Source: Macrotis lagotis (Eukaryota > Chordata > Mammalia > Peramelemorphia > Peramelidae). Taken from it: a stretch of 64,000 nt of DNA. The stretch is taken from assembly GCF_037893015.1 (NCBI RefSeq), contig NC_133660.1, forward strand, positions 286,537,078 through 286,601,077, written 5' to 3'. The translations under genes were made by a program, and so were the position numbers. Positions within the stretch are counted from its first letter, which is position 1, and each line of letters opens with the position of its first letter. This document shows, piece after piece, positions 1 to 11,700 of the stretch. Below the pieces are notes generated by a model that was given only the letters and a program-made list of their open reading frames with translations, was not told the DNA's origin and did not search any database.

Positions 1-178
1 ATGTTGTTTGTCCTTCATTCTCAAAGAAGATCATCAGGGAGGTGATGCCATGACCTGTTGGTGAATTGGATTTGGGTGAGGGGGTCTGTGCTAAGTCTCC
101 AGCCTCGTTTTCTCCTCCAGAGTCATCTGAGTCCATTGGCCCAATAGGAATCAGCATGACTGGAGACAGCCCTGGAAA
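1..178 (-). repeat. 3' tail of a composite marsupial SINE (truncated)
   Basis: The sequence is similar, in reverse, to the tail of the element at 14958-15235. Both contain the motifs cattctcaaagaaga, gtgatgc, gaattggatttg and ctcctccag in the same order. Only the tail is present here; a separate + SINE head begins immediately after it. The family name is uncertain (Mar4/WALLSI-like from memory). Confidence 0.55.
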
Positions 179-297
179 GGCAGCTAGGTGATGCAGTGGA
201 TAGCATACTGGCCTTGGAGTCAGGAGGATGGGAGTTGGAATCTGGTCTCAGTCACTTGCCTCTTACTAGGTCACTTAACCCTGATTGCCTTGCATCC
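179..297 (+). repeat. tRNA-like SINE, old copy
   Basis: It has the SINE head gcagctaggtgatgcagtgg, a degraded box-B region (ggagttggaatctgg), the tail motif tcacttaaccctgattgcct and no long A tail. Confidence 0.6.
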
Positions 298-1164
298 ATC
301 CCGTAACAGTAAGTGGAGGGGGAGGGAAGAGAGTATTTCTAAGTACAAGTTTTCATTTGATATTATAGAAATTTACTGGTCTTACAAATATGATAGAAAT
401 CTGGTCTTATTGCTGATAATGATAGCTTAATTAAATTTATAATTTATAATTTAATTAATGTTTTAAAGTTTGGAAAATGTCTTGTCCACAGACTCAGTTG
501 ATTGAATTACATGTCACAGTCGGAACGTAAGAATTCTTCACTCACTTCATTTTTCCCAAGTGGATCGTTAGGCCAAACTTGTGAATGGGAGTGGCTCGCC
601 TTTCAGGGATCTAATGGTGTGAATAGGACTCCAGGCCCAAGCATCTGAGGGATCCAACTATCTCCATTTTGATGTTACCCTGAACATCTTCCATGAGTCT
701 GGTACTATCCCAGTCTCCAAAGATCTCAACAGGAGAGAAAGTCCAGCTAAATCTAAGGAGACGAAACTTGAGAGAGAGAAATACGCAGGGAGGTTGTCAC
801 TGACAGTGGGACAAGGTCCAGAAATTTTGCGGTTGGCAGGTACATGCAATAAAGACAAGAATGGGCGATGAAGGTTCTAAGAATCAGTCTAAGGACAGGC
901 TAATCTCTAGTCTTTTTGCTCTTGTCCTCGGGTTTATTTTCCACGTCAACCACGAAGAAGGACTGAGAGGAGCTTTGCTATCTCAGCCCCAGATATTCTC
1001 CGCCGTGGTTTTCCTGCCTGGGGTTCTTGAAATGATCCGAGAGCATAAGGACAGACGAGAGGGGTTTTCTGACCCTAAGTAAATAAGTGGCTGGGTTGGA
1101 GGAGCAGAGTAGTTATCCTTCTCCGAAGGGTGCTTTCTTTGCTGGCTGTCTAATTGGAGCTCAT
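298..1164. other. Intergenic stretch, nothing recognised
   Basis: Short open frames are present on both strands, but none resembles a known protein. There is an AT-rich patch at 420-480. No transposon was identified with confidence. Confidence 0.5.
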
Positions 1165-1385
1165 TTTGGTGGCTGTGGTTGGGGAGTTGTGTCTGACTCT
1201 CGGTGACCCCCTTTGGTTTTTGGCCAAAGAAATGGAATGGTTTTCCATTTCTTCTTTTACAGATATGGATACTGAGGGTGAAGTGACTTGTCCAGGATCA
1301 CACAGTTAATGAATATCTGAGGTCAGATTTGAACTCACGAAGATGAGTCTTTCTGATACCAGATCTGGCTCCCTGGCACTGCCCC
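1165..1385 (-). repeat. Long Mar-type SINE (old)
   Basis: It contains ttgtgtctgactctcggtga, a segment like 'tggtttgccatttc', then ttttacagat and gtcacacagttaatgaat-like SINE core, ending ctggctccctggcactgcccc. Related copies lie at 13895-14140 and 59000-59228. Confidence 0.6.
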
Positions 1386-2163
1386 TAAAAACTAATGTGC
1401 ATGTCAGGGTATAGATACTCAGCTATTCTGTCCTTCCCTCTTTGAAATTCTAGTCTAAAGTGGTCCCTTCCTTTCAAGGACATCATTCCTTATTGATGTG
1501 AAACAGATCCAGGATATAAGTTCCCCCTTGTGGGTTCCTCTATCTTTTGAAGAATGAAATAATCATTAAGGAGAATCAGAAAACTCTTCTGTTCCCAACT
1601 ACAGCTGAAGGGAGGAGGGTTTATGACCTTGGAGTTTGGAAGGTCTGGAAGGGGGCCTTAGCATGTTCAGGTATGTGGTCAGTGCAGGACCGATGTCCTG
1701 TGGGGGGTGGGGAATGACCTTGAGGAACCCAGCTTCCCCAGGGGTAGTTGAGATGAGGATTCCTCCACTGCCTTTGGATGTGAACGTGGCAGGGTGGATG
1801 CTATGTAGAAATGGAGCTAAATTGAGCTCCAACTGTCCCCAGAGACTGAGGTGGCATAGCAGAGGGTATCCCCGCCCACCTAAGGTCCTGGAGGAAATAG
1901 TTTAGTTTGTTCTTGCTATAGCTTCAAAGGAAGTATTCCATTGTGAAATCTGGCAGATAGATAAATATGGGGTGCTAGACTTGGGACCCTAAGATCCAAA
2001 GTAGTTGGACCAACACAGCTGGTAGAGACTCTGGCTGATTATGGCGGAGAAGATACACCCCCCAAATCCCTCAGAGTACTCTAGAACCCTGAGGAACCTA
2101 GACATACTACTGGATTCGTGGATAGTGAGCCAAGGCATTTTCTCTACAAAGAGTATATACATT

Positions 2164-2290
2164 CTTTTTTTTTTCCTTGTAAGGCAGCGGGGTTAAGTGG
2201 CTTGCCCAAGGCCATACAGCTAGGTAATTATTAAATGTCTGAGGCCAGATTTGAACTCAGGTACTCCTGACTATGCACCCCCCCCCAAGT
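2164..2290 (-). repeat. WSINE1-like SINE, truncated
   Basis: It begins with a T-rich tail, then aaggcagcggggttaagtgg and cttgcccaaggccatacagc, and is cut off after ggtactcctgact, with a C10 run replacing the head. Confidence 0.7.
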
Positions 2291-2655
2291 CTCAGTGACA
2301 GCCAGGCAGACAAAGTGGGTTCCTGGCATGAAGAATGCTCATTTACCTGGCTTCTCAGCCAGATTTTACATTCACATGTAGACATTTGATGTCATGGAAA
2401 TCACACCCTCCCCTTCCAAGTGGATGTAAACACTGAAGAAGTGAAGCCGAGGTTGTTGTGTCAAAGTGTTGATGTGTCAACCCCAGTGAGCCCTTGGCAC
2501 GGGACCAGCAAATTTCTGATTGAGTCAGAAGGGAACTAAAGGGATTGATTGAGCAAACACCAGCCAGATTTTGGGGTGTGTTCACTAGCTAAGGCCTGGG
2601 GAGTTGGGGGGGGTGTCTCAGCTCAAAAGTGCTCTGTGGAAGAGATTCCTGAAGA

Positions 2656-2812
2656 GATCTCTCTCTCTCTCTGTCTATCTCCCTCTGCCCCTCCCGTCTC
2701 TCTCTCTCTCTTCTGTCTTTCTCTCTCCCTCTCTCTCCCCAATCTGTCTATCTCTCATGACTCTCTGTCTCTCTCTATCTCTCTCTCCCCATCTCCCCCC
2801 CCCCCCCCCCAA
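2656..2812. repeat. (CT)n/pyrimidine tract ending in C16
   Basis: About 155 bases of interrupted CT repeat on the + strand are followed by 16 consecutive C (2795-2810). Confidence 0.9.
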
Positions 2813-3460
2813 TTCGTCAGGGAGATAGTCACCATTCAGCAGTTCCAGAGTTCAAGGCATAACTGAGGGAGAAAACACATAGTCTAGGAGAGGCATTCAC
2901 TGGAGGGAAGGAACAGCTTCAAGGACTGAACCTGGAGAAGAGGGCTGCCTATGGAATCAAGAGAGAAGGCTCCAAGACCCTTGAAAGTCAGACTTCAGAG
3001 AGGGGACTCTGTGGAACCTCATGCCTAGAGGAGAGCCTCATGAACCCTCTACAAAGATAGAAAAGGCTTCCAGGCCCTCCAGGAACAGAAGTTATGAGCT
3101 GCTCTTGTTCTCTGTGCAATCCCACATATAGGCCTCACTTCCATCATGTTTTAAATTTAAACCCATCCTTTTCCCAGACAGTCTGTGAGAGAGCATGCTC
3201 TTCAGGCTTATAGGGGAGCTGTTCAAAAGCCCTCATTTTACTATATCATTGCAGTAAATACCTTTACTTTGCAGCAGTTTAGTCTACTGGCATACTGTTA
3301 AAGAAAACATACTGGTGGGAGCTCATGAGATACAGGGCTAGGAGTGCAGACCCATAGGCTTCACCTCACACCTCAAGGCAGCATCTGCTCTCAAGGAGCC
3401 ACCTACAAGTACCAGTTAGGGGAATAACCCAGAGGTGGAATTATAACCCTTTGTTTCCCT
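2813..3460. other. Intergenic stretch, nothing recognised
   Basis: No gene, SINE or LINE was recognised. The sequence has ordinary base composition. Confidence 0.4.
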
Positions 3461-3464
3461 CTTT

Positions 3465-3640
3465 GTAAATTGAAGATTTAAGGTCCCTTCAAGTACTGAC
3501 ATGCTCTATTCTAGGATCCCTTGGAGCTCTGGTATTCTCGGTTCTAAGGTATCACTCAACTGATATTCCAGGTGCTCTCTCCTTAAGAGCCTTTGGGATC
3601 CAAACATCTGTGATTCCAGGGCCTCTGGAAGAGGAGATGA
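3465..3640 (+). repeat. Degenerate minisatellite of the 'ctaaggtcccttccagctctgacattc' type
   Basis: Imperfect repeats of about 30 bases include aaggtcccttcaagtactga, aggatcccttggagctctgg and ctaaggtatcactcaactga. The same family occurs at 24890-25135, 36355-36540 and 60705-60990, and in reverse at 10830-11890. Confidence 0.55.
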
Positions 3641-3984
3641 CAGGACAGGAGAAGCATTATTCCAGTATCACCCTATGAACTCCCCCAGAATGGATGGGGG
3701 TGAGATGAATTAACACTCTCCATTCTCAGGCTCCCAACCATTGGTGCCTGAAGAATCTGGGCCTGGCTGCTCCTCCTCCCCCTCTTTCCAGCTGGCCATA
3801 AAGATGAGCCAATCTTAGGCCTCAGGTGACAGCAAGGGCTGCCAGAGGCCCCACCTCTCAGCACCTGAGAAGTTAAATATTGACCTTTCAAATTCCAAGT
3901 GCAAGGGAGTGACCCCCCCACACTGGGGCCAGGATGATAAGGGAGGAAGAAAATAGGACTCTTCAGGTTCACTGCCAACACCCT

Positions 3985-4400
3985 GACTGGAGGCTCCGTG
4001 GGGCCCAAGGATTTACTAACTGTGACTTTGGGCAAGTCATTTCCCCCTTGGGGACTCAGGTTTCTTAGCCTGTAAAGCAAGAAGGCTAGATTGGGTAATC
4101 TCTAGAGCCATGACCTTGCAATCAATCTGTGCTGCCATCTTAAACTGGGAGTGGGGAAAGGGGAGCCTGAAAGCTCATAGAATCCTACAGCCAAAGCTAG
4201 GGTGTGAGGGACCTCTTTTAAGGACGACAGACTTTGTAGTGTGAGAGGGAATGTCAGGGAGCATCTGTTCCATACCTCTCATTTTACAAGTGAGGAAACT
4301 GAGGCCTGGAAAGAGATAGTAACTGGCCCAAGGCTACATAAGCAGCAAATCGCAAAGCAGGGATTCCAACCCAATACAGGGTCTGCTCTGCAGTGGCGCC
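3985..4400. repeat. Two MIR-like SINE remnants
   Basis: A + copy near 3990-4085 shows tgtgactttgggcaagtcat and a 3' ggtttcttagcctgtaaag. A - copy near 4235-4400 shows cattttacaagtgaggaaac and tgaggcctgg. Both match the MIR core as remembered. Confidence 0.6.
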
Positions 4401-4555
4401 AGGCTGCTTCCTTCCATTCCTCTGCAGGCAAATGGCTGCTGCCCCACCCAGGGGCATTTGGTAAGATGCCACCTGCCTTGCATTCTTCTCTCCTAGGGAG
4501 ATAGAGAGAGCCAAAGAGAGCCAGAGAGTGGTGTATACACTCCAGTGGCCAGCAC

Positions 4556-4594
4556 ACTCATACACACACTCTCACACTCAGTCTCACACACAGT

Positions 4595-4629
<35 letters not shown>

Positions 4630-4662
4630 AACCTCACACTCTCACAAACACACATGTACACA
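4556..4662. repeat. (CA)n microsatellite
   Basis: Interrupted CA/CTCA repeat with a pure core of about 26 bases near 4596-4621. Confidence 0.9.
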
Positions 4663-5149
4663 CTGACATATTTACTTCCTGTCTTCCAGAATCAGGGTAC
4701 ACTTGGAACTTTGGCATGACCCATAAAGATGTTGCCAACCCCTGCTCTAATCTCTGTGGAGGAGAAAATAAACAAACCCATAAGCTTCCTTCTGTCTTTC
4801 GCCCCCACCCCCACCCCCAGCAGTTCCCTAGCCCAGGGCGCTGGCCATACTAAGACATTACCTTATAAATCCTTGCTGACTGACAGCACCCAGTCTTGGC
4901 CTTAGACTGCATTCCAAGAAGGGGCCAGGGTGGCAGGTGCTCAGACAAAGAACCTCCTTTTGACTGGCACACACCTCCTTCCTTCTTGTCCCTGCCTCTG
5001 ACCCCCAGTACTGCAGAGGGAGACAACCAGGGTCGGTGTTCCCCAAATTTGATGCTTGGCTGGGGAGAAGCAAGAGGGCCAGGCACCTCACCAGTTTGTC
5101 CTTCCCTCTGCCATCCCTATTCCAGAAAGAAGCACTAATGAGTAATTAT

Positions 5150-5152
<3 letters not shown>

Positions 5153-5179
<27 letters not shown>
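5153..5179. repeat. (GT)13 microsatellite
   Basis: A short pure GT run is followed by gagcacgcgcatgcgcacg, an alternating purine-pyrimidine stretch that could favour Z-DNA. Confidence 0.85.
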
Positions 5180-5180
<1 letters not shown>

Positions 5181-6349
5181 GCACGCGCATGCGCACGTTT
5201 GGGAGGTGTGGGGACCTTGTGCCTATGGACTCCTTTGATCTCCCAACCAGTCCCATGGATGTCTTCCCAGACAATCTGGGGAACCCCACAAACCCTTTCT
5301 CAGATAGCCTGGGAAACCCCATGGACCCCATATCAGATTTTTTTTTTTCTGAAGAAAAATTTGAAGGAAATGGCCCATTTCACTCAGAGGTTTAGGTCCA
5401 TAGAGAAGCACTATCTCAGTTGGGGCAAATGGGGTGTCCCTCATTGCCCGTCTCCTGGCCACCAGCCTGGAGACAAGAAACTGAGAGGGACTATTTCTCA
5501 CTTCCTCCTCCTGGTTTTTCTGTCAGGGCTGTCACGTCTCCAGTAAAAGGTGACACAGAAGTGATTGGCAGGGGCCTTCTCTCGGAGGGTGCCAGCTCCA
5601 GAGGGAGACTCCCCTTTCGGGCCCCTTCCCCTGCCCCCCCCTTGGGGGAACCTGGCTTCCATCCAGCCCTGATGGAGTCACTGCCCACAACAGCTGTGTC
5701 TGGGAAGGGGAGGGAGATGAGGCCAGAAGGGGGGGGGTGGCCGAGGACCCCAGAGCTAGACCCAGAAATGAGACTCAGAGGGGCTCTGACTTACCCAAGG
5801 TCACCTCGCTCATCAAGAGAAGGAAAGACTAGCACCCAGATCTTGATCCTGGGGCCGGGGGCTGTTCTGATTCCAGGAATCTCCCCAGCAGACACCTTCC
5901 AAACTGAGGGGGTCTTCCCTCAGGCACAGCTCAGTGTCCCCTCGGAGAGAGGACAGCTGTCTTGGGTCTCCATCCCACCTCTGATGCTGGCTGTTGCGTG
6001 ACCTTGGAGGAGTCACTTGAGATGGAAGGAAACCAGTAAGGAGAGGTAAAGGTCCTGAGTCCTAATTCGGGCTCTAATGCCTCCTCTCTGGGAGACAGGT
6101 AAAAAAGGGAGGCCTGAGCTGGCTGTCTCCCAAGGTGCCCCACCAGCTCTGAATGCGGAGCCAGCAATCACTATGCCCTCCCATGGACTTCTTCCATTTG
6201 GGGCATCGCCTCCCTTCTCTGGGACTCCCCCCCCCCCCAATGAGGGGCTTTAGCTAACCTGCCTCCAAAGAGGCTTTCCGGTTCAGAAGAAAAGATCCCT
6301 GTGCTTGGCTGGCCCCTCTGAAGTCCTTTCCCTCTAGATGTCCGGGTCT

Positions 6350-6425
6350 CTCCGAACCTCAGTTTTCTCCTCCGTAAAATGGGCCCGTGGAGCCGTAGCC
6401 AAAGCGCTGTGTGAACGGCGGCCTC
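6350..6425 (+). repeat. MIR-like 3' fragment inside the FADS3 CpG island
   Basis: cctcagttttctcctccgta followed by aaatgggcccgtgg resembles the MIR 3' end but is CpG-enriched. It lies about 500-580 bases before the TATA-like box. Confidence 0.5.
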
Positions 6426-6784
6426 TCCTCTCCTCCCAGCTCCGGTCCCTGCCGAGCCGCCTGGCCTAAGTCCCCCCCGGCCCTCGTTTCTCATGAGCCA
6501 CGACTCGGCCGGGTGTGAAGGGCTGGAAGCCGCTCGGCGAACACTAGCGCCTCTGCCCCAGCCGTGGGGCGGAGGGGGAAACTGAGGCGCAGCCGCTTGT
6601 CCTGGCTCTGCAGCCTGCCTCTCCCATCCCCATCCCCACCCTGCTCCTGCTCTGCTCTGACTGGAAGTCGGGGCTGAGTTCAAGTCCTGCGCCGCCGGGG
6701 GCGCGGGCAGCCCGAGGGTGGGCAGCGGGGGCGCCGGGCCCGGCGCCCCGCTTCGGGGCAAGCCCTCCGGGGCCCCGAGGCCAG

Positions 6785-6828
6785 CCAATGGCAGGTTCCC
6801 GGGCCTGTTGACACAGGCCTCGGATTGG
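6785..6828. promoter_or_regulatory. FADS3: Pair of CCAAT boxes in opposite orientation
   Basis: CCAAT at 6785-6789 (agccaatggc) and its reverse complement ATTGG at 6824-6828 (cggattggtg) lie about 110-150 bases before a TATA-like motif. Paired CCAAT boxes are typical NF-Y sites. NF-Y often works with SREBP on lipid genes, but no clear sterol regulatory element was identified here. Confidence 0.5.
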
Positions 6829-6935
6829 TGCCAGCTGCTCCGCTGCCGGTGGCTGTGAAAGGGCCGGAGAGGATGACGAGGGGAGGATGTGGAGGAGAGG
6901 GAGGGGGCGAGGCTGAGCCCGGCTGTCAATGGGTT

Positions 6936-6941
6936 TATAAG
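6936..6941 (+). promoter_or_regulatory. FADS3: TATA-like box of FADS3
   Basis: TATAAG in gggtttataaggcaggg lies about 150 bases before the ATG in the CpG island. If functional, transcription would start near 6965-6975 and give a 5' UTR of about 115 nt. The start site is inferred only. Confidence 0.45.
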
Positions 6942-7086
6942 GCAGGGAAAAGTTGGTCGAGGCTGAGAGCGCCTCTGGGAAGGGGCAGGCCCAGGCCAGG
7001 GGGCCGCGGAGCCGGGCCAGAAGCCGGGACCGCCCGGGAAGGGGGCGGCGGAGCGCGGGGGCCGGCGCGGCGCGGCCAGAGGGGCC

Positions 7087-7293
7087 ATGGGGGCGCCGGC
7101 GGAGGCCGGGGAGGGCAGCGGCGCGCCCGAGACCCCCGTGCCCACCTACGGCTGGCAGGAGATCCGGAAGCACAGCCTGCCCACCGACAAGTGGGTGGTG
7201 ATAGAGCGGAAGGTGTATGACATCAGCCGGTGGGCCGATCGGCACCCCGGGGGCAGCCGCCTCATCAGCCACCATGCGGGAGAGGACGCCACG
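7087..7293 (+). CDS. FADS3: FADS3 exon 1 (coding part)
   Basis: This exon encodes residues 1-69, most of the cytochrome b5 domain, including [14 protein letters not shown] and HPGG. It ends in phase 0 after GEDAT at donor gtacgc. The short N-terminus before the b5 fold ([17 protein letters not shown]) is proline, alanine and glycine rich and poorly conserved, as in other FADS proteins. The exon lies inside the CpG island. Confidence 0.95.
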
Positions 7294-8677
7294 GTACGCA
7301 GACCCCCACCCCGTCCCCTCCCGGGCGCCCAGCTCGGCCGTCCCGGAGCTCGCCCCGCAGGGGGGCCCCGCGGCCCCTCCCGATACCTGCGGCGATGCCC
7401 CGGGCCGGAGGCGGCCGGCGCCCGGGTGCTCTGCAGGGGCCCTGGGCACCCCGAAGCCCGAGGAGGGCGGAGGGAGGGAGCAGCGGCAAGGGAAGCCTCC
7501 CGACGGAGGCCTGGGGCTCCCGTGACCCCCGCATTAGCAGAGCCTGGAGGACTAAGATGGCCTGCCTGGCCCCCAAGTCCCAGGGTCTGCCTGGGCCACA
7601 TGTTGGGAGCGGCCCGTGATTTTCCAGGCATGGCAGGAGGGGTCCAGGTGAGGCCAATGGAGCAGAGCTGACAGGACAACCCCGTGAGGGTCTGCCTCCT
7701 GGAATCCTCCCTTTTCAAATGAGTAAACTGAGTCCGAGAGGGGGCAACGGAGCCCCGCTGACTTTCTCACCCCCAGGCTCGCCCCATCTACGCAGAGAGA
7801 GCCGCTCTTCAGGAGCACCACCCCAGAGCCGCACAAGGGAGTACGCGTCCAGGGTGGCGTTGGAACCCAAGCCTTCCCGAGTTGCCTTGGCTAATCCTGC
7901 TGGCTGCCCTCCGGGGGTCATTTCTGGCCAGGTCCCCCTCCCTGGGACCCCTGCCTTGTTCCAGGGTAGGGAGGCAGGGGTCAAGCTTAGCTTCCAGAAG
8001 TAGGCGGCGAACATGCACGGGCAGGATGGCAAGGGGGCAGGGCCCCACGGTCTGGCCTCCAGGAGACTGCTCAGACAGTCATGCCGGGCAGCAGCCCCGG
8101 GTGTGAGTGAGTCACTGTTCTCCCCATGCCGGACAGCATGTGCCAGGCCCTTTGCCAGGGGGTGGGGTTTTTGGAAGAGCAGCTCCCTCTGTATAGACAG
8201 GGTGGGGATGGGGGTGAGGAAGTCAGTGGGGCTCCTACTGCCCCGTCAATGAATAGGGAAGCGTGCCCACAGCCATGTCAGGGTTCCGTTACAGTCCGTT
8301 AGAAAACATCCTTCACCCCCCCCCATCCTGGGCATTGCATGGGGCAAGGACTATGGAGCCCCAGAATGCCAGGCTTCAGAGGCTTCTTTCTTGGAGGCCA
8401 CCAGGGACCGAGAGCTCACTATCTCCCAAGCAGCCTGGCTTTTAGTCAGCTCTAATAGGGAAGGATCATTGTTATCTCCATTTCATAAATGAGCAAACAG
8501 GGCCAGAGAAAGTTCATGTCCTCTGTCACAGAGCTGGGATTTGAACTCAGATCTTAGGGCTCCAGGTTCAGCCACCTATTTGTCCGTCCCAGAGAAGCAA
8601 GAAAATCCAGTTAACATTCTGAAGAAAGTGAGGTGTTGGGTGATTCCTGCCTCTCTCTCTCTCTCTCTGTCTCTCTC

Positions 8678-8712
<35 letters not shown>

Positions 8713-11700
8713 CCCTCTCTCTGGCTCTGCCTGAACTCCAGCAGGCTGTCAGTCAGAATCCCCTTAAAAGCATTGATTGACAAGGCTTGAGGGGCAGCCT
8801 CTCCTGGGTCATTTTGGAACTCAAGGGTCCTTCGGTAGCCAAAGAAATGAATCTCTAATGATGGAAGACACTAGGATGTCAGTCTCTGGAGTCCCCCTCC
8901 GTGTGTAGATAGCCACCTTCTCTGCTTGCCTTGCTGTTCACCCACTTCCCCCCGTTCCTTTCTCCAGGCTTAGATTAGAAACAGGCCTGGCTGGCCCTCT
9001 AAGGCTTCTGAGGGAAGTTCTGTCCCCTGAGAGCCCAGGGCCTAGTCCAGAAAGAGCAGTAACTGGGAGGCTGTTCGTGGGAAGCTTGAACTCCAGCCTA
9101 GCAGTGGAAAGCAGTCTCTGGCCAGCTCTCCTGGAGAAACGAGGGCTGGGAACATGAAGCAACAGTTGTCCATGGGCCAAGTGGGAATGAATGTGTGTGT
9201 GTCTAAAGGAGGCCATGCCAACCTCCTCCCCTCCCCCATCCAAATCCTCTCTTTTAAGAGCAGCTTCGCCAGGAAGCCCCCCCCGATTGACAGTCCTACA
9301 GTGGTCCCACTTCTCAGAATTCCATATTTTCTTGTCTGAACCACTCAATTCAACTGTGCCATATGAGAACTGGGAGGGACCAAAGAAACCCTCTAGGCCA
9401 CCCACCCTGGTCACACCCTGAGAGTGGCGGAGCCCGTGGTTCATCTGATTAGAGGCTAAGAACTACAAGGGTCTTTAGAGATCTTGGAGGCCATTTTACA
9501 GATGGGTAAACCGAGGCCCATAGAGATGAAGGAACTTGTTCCAGACCACACAGGTGATAAGTAGCTTAGAACTCTCTTTGTTTCTGGGTTCACTACAGGG
9601 AAAGACCCTCCTTATCCTGTTGCTATGTGTGTCTGGAAGCATTGTTAGGGCATTGGGGTGGGAGGAGAGAGAGAGGAATTGTTTGGTCTGAGTTGGATTC
9701 CCTGGGGAGTTGGGCCTTCAGCTGCTGCCTTTGGTCCTGTTGCCTCCCCAGGAAAGTACTTTCTATGGAAGTGGGGCCGGGGAGGGGGGGTTGTTGTATT
9801 ATTATTAGCCTGCTCTCTCTCCATCTCACCCAGCCTTGTAGGAGTTCCCACATTCCAGTGGCCAAAGTCTTTCCGCTCCAGACTCCTCCTGGCAGGACAT
9901 TCCTCTGTTTCTTTTAAGTGAGGTCATAGGTTGGGCATCCTAGGAGATAGGCCTGAGCTGCTCATGGCCAGCCTCATGGAAGGGAGCCCACCCTGGTTGT
10001 ACCTAAATCAACTGTCATTGGTCATTTGGTCAAAAAAGCACCAATTAAATGCTTTTTATTTGTCAGACTATAAATGGGGTGGGGTGGGGAGGTGGTAGAC
10101 CACAAAAGAAGGTCAGAGTCATTCCTGCCCTCCAAAGGATTAGCATCTAAAGGGGAGACAATATATGAATCACGGAACATGTCCAAGAATGTGCTCAGAG
10201 GAAACAGAGGTTATTCACAGAAATAGTGGAGGGGGGGGGGGCACTGGGACAGTGTCCTCTAGAAGGCCAGGCTTGAAGGAGGTCAGGGAAGCTCAGAGGT
10301 GGAGGTGAGGTAGAGGAGTAGATAGGTAGAGGAAGAGACTCGGTGGTGAGAGCTGATTGTTATATTTTCTTCTCTTTGGAGGCAATCGAGGTTAAGGGAC
10401 TTGCCCAAGGTCACACAGCAAGTAAGTGGCAAGTATCTGAAGCCACATTTGAACTCAGGTCCTCCTGACTCCAGTGCTCTATCCACTGCACCACCTAGCT
10501 GCCCCCAATTGTTATATTTTCATTGTGAGCATTTGCATGCCAGAGGTCAGCAGATGCTACAAATCAGGACTTCCCTGGTTGTTTTATGAATTGTCTAGAC
10601 TTAGGAAAATGATGGAGAAAATATTTGTAATTATGGATTAAAGTTCTCAGTATGTCATAGGCACATTTCCCTGCCAGGAGTTGGTTGTTAAACATTTATC
10701 AGCACACCCTTGGTGCCATTTATGGGGGAAGACAGGGCAATGCAGCCCCTGAGAGCTTAGGGCTCAGTCAGGAACCTGGAGCCTCTGTCCCAGGAAGCCT
10801 AAACCATGTCTGCATAAAGATCAGAACCTTACAGTGACCTTAGAATAGAGGTCCTTAGAACACAGAATAGTCTTAACACATAGAACAGTGGAATATAGAA
10901 TGTCAGAGTGTGAAGAGATCTTAGAACACAGAATGTAAAATATTAGTGTTCAAAGGCACCTAAGAATGTTAAAGGTTGAAAGGAAGCTCCAAACATTAAA
11001 AGTCAAAAATAGAACGGTCCTTAGAACACAGACTGTAGAACATAAACTCTGAAAGGGACTGTAGAGTTTGAAGGGACCTTAGAACACAGAGTGTTAGAAC
11101 ATTAGTTCTGAAAGGGACCTTAGAATACAGAATGTTAGAACTTTAAGAGATCTTAGAACATAGAATGTAGAACATTAGTGTTGAAAGAGACTAGAACCTG
11201 GATTTCAGAGGGACCCTAGAACATTGACTATAGATCATTCATTCTGAAAGGGACCATAAAATGCAGAATGGTAAAACCTGAAGGGATCTTAGACTATAGA
11301 ATGTAGCACATTAGTGCTGAAAGAGATCTTAGAACCCGGATGTCAGAGGGTCCTTTGGATAAGGGACTTTAGAAAACAGAATGTTACTTTACTGTTGGCT
11401 GCTGAGGGGAGGGGGATAGGAAGGAAGGGTAGAAGGAAATCATGTAACTTAAAAATATGCATATGCATCTGGATGAATGTTGAAAAACTTTCATAATACA
11501 TATTTGGAAAAATGAAATATCAGCTAAAAAAAGAAAACAGAATGGTAGAGCTTGAAGGAATCTTAGAACACACAATATAGGATATTAGTGTTGAAAGAAA
11601 TCTTAGAACCTGGATGTCAGAGGGTCCTAGAACACTGACTAGAGACCATTCGTTCTGAAAGGGACCACAGAATGCCGAATGGTAGAGCTTGAAGGGATCT

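Larger units (their letters stand above)
6340..7520. promoter_or_regulatory. FADS3: CpG island spanning the FADS3 promoter and exon 1
   Basis: This is a strongly GC- and CpG-rich block, densest from about 6680 to 7480, contrasting with the CpG-poor flanks. It covers the presumed promoter, 5' UTR, exon 1 and the start of intron 1. CpG density was judged by eye. Long open frames on both strands here are by-products of GC-rich composition. Confidence 0.85.

Noticed and set aside
3673-4080. 135-codon - strand open frame
   Set aside because: No similarity to a known protein, and it includes a MIR-like segment. No splice or codon evidence.
1-6900. Possible RAB3IL1 exons or 3' UTR
   Set aside because: In human this gene lies upstream of FADS3, but no segment here reads like its coiled-coil or Sec2-type protein. 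A UTR cannot be excluded or shown.
6171-7449. Long - strand open frames (324 and 301 codons) opposite FADS3 exon 1
   Set aside because: They lie in the CpG island, are composed of Pro/Arg/Gly/Ala-rich sequence and overlap the real exon 1 and promoter. GC-rich DNA has few stops; no protein family is recognised.
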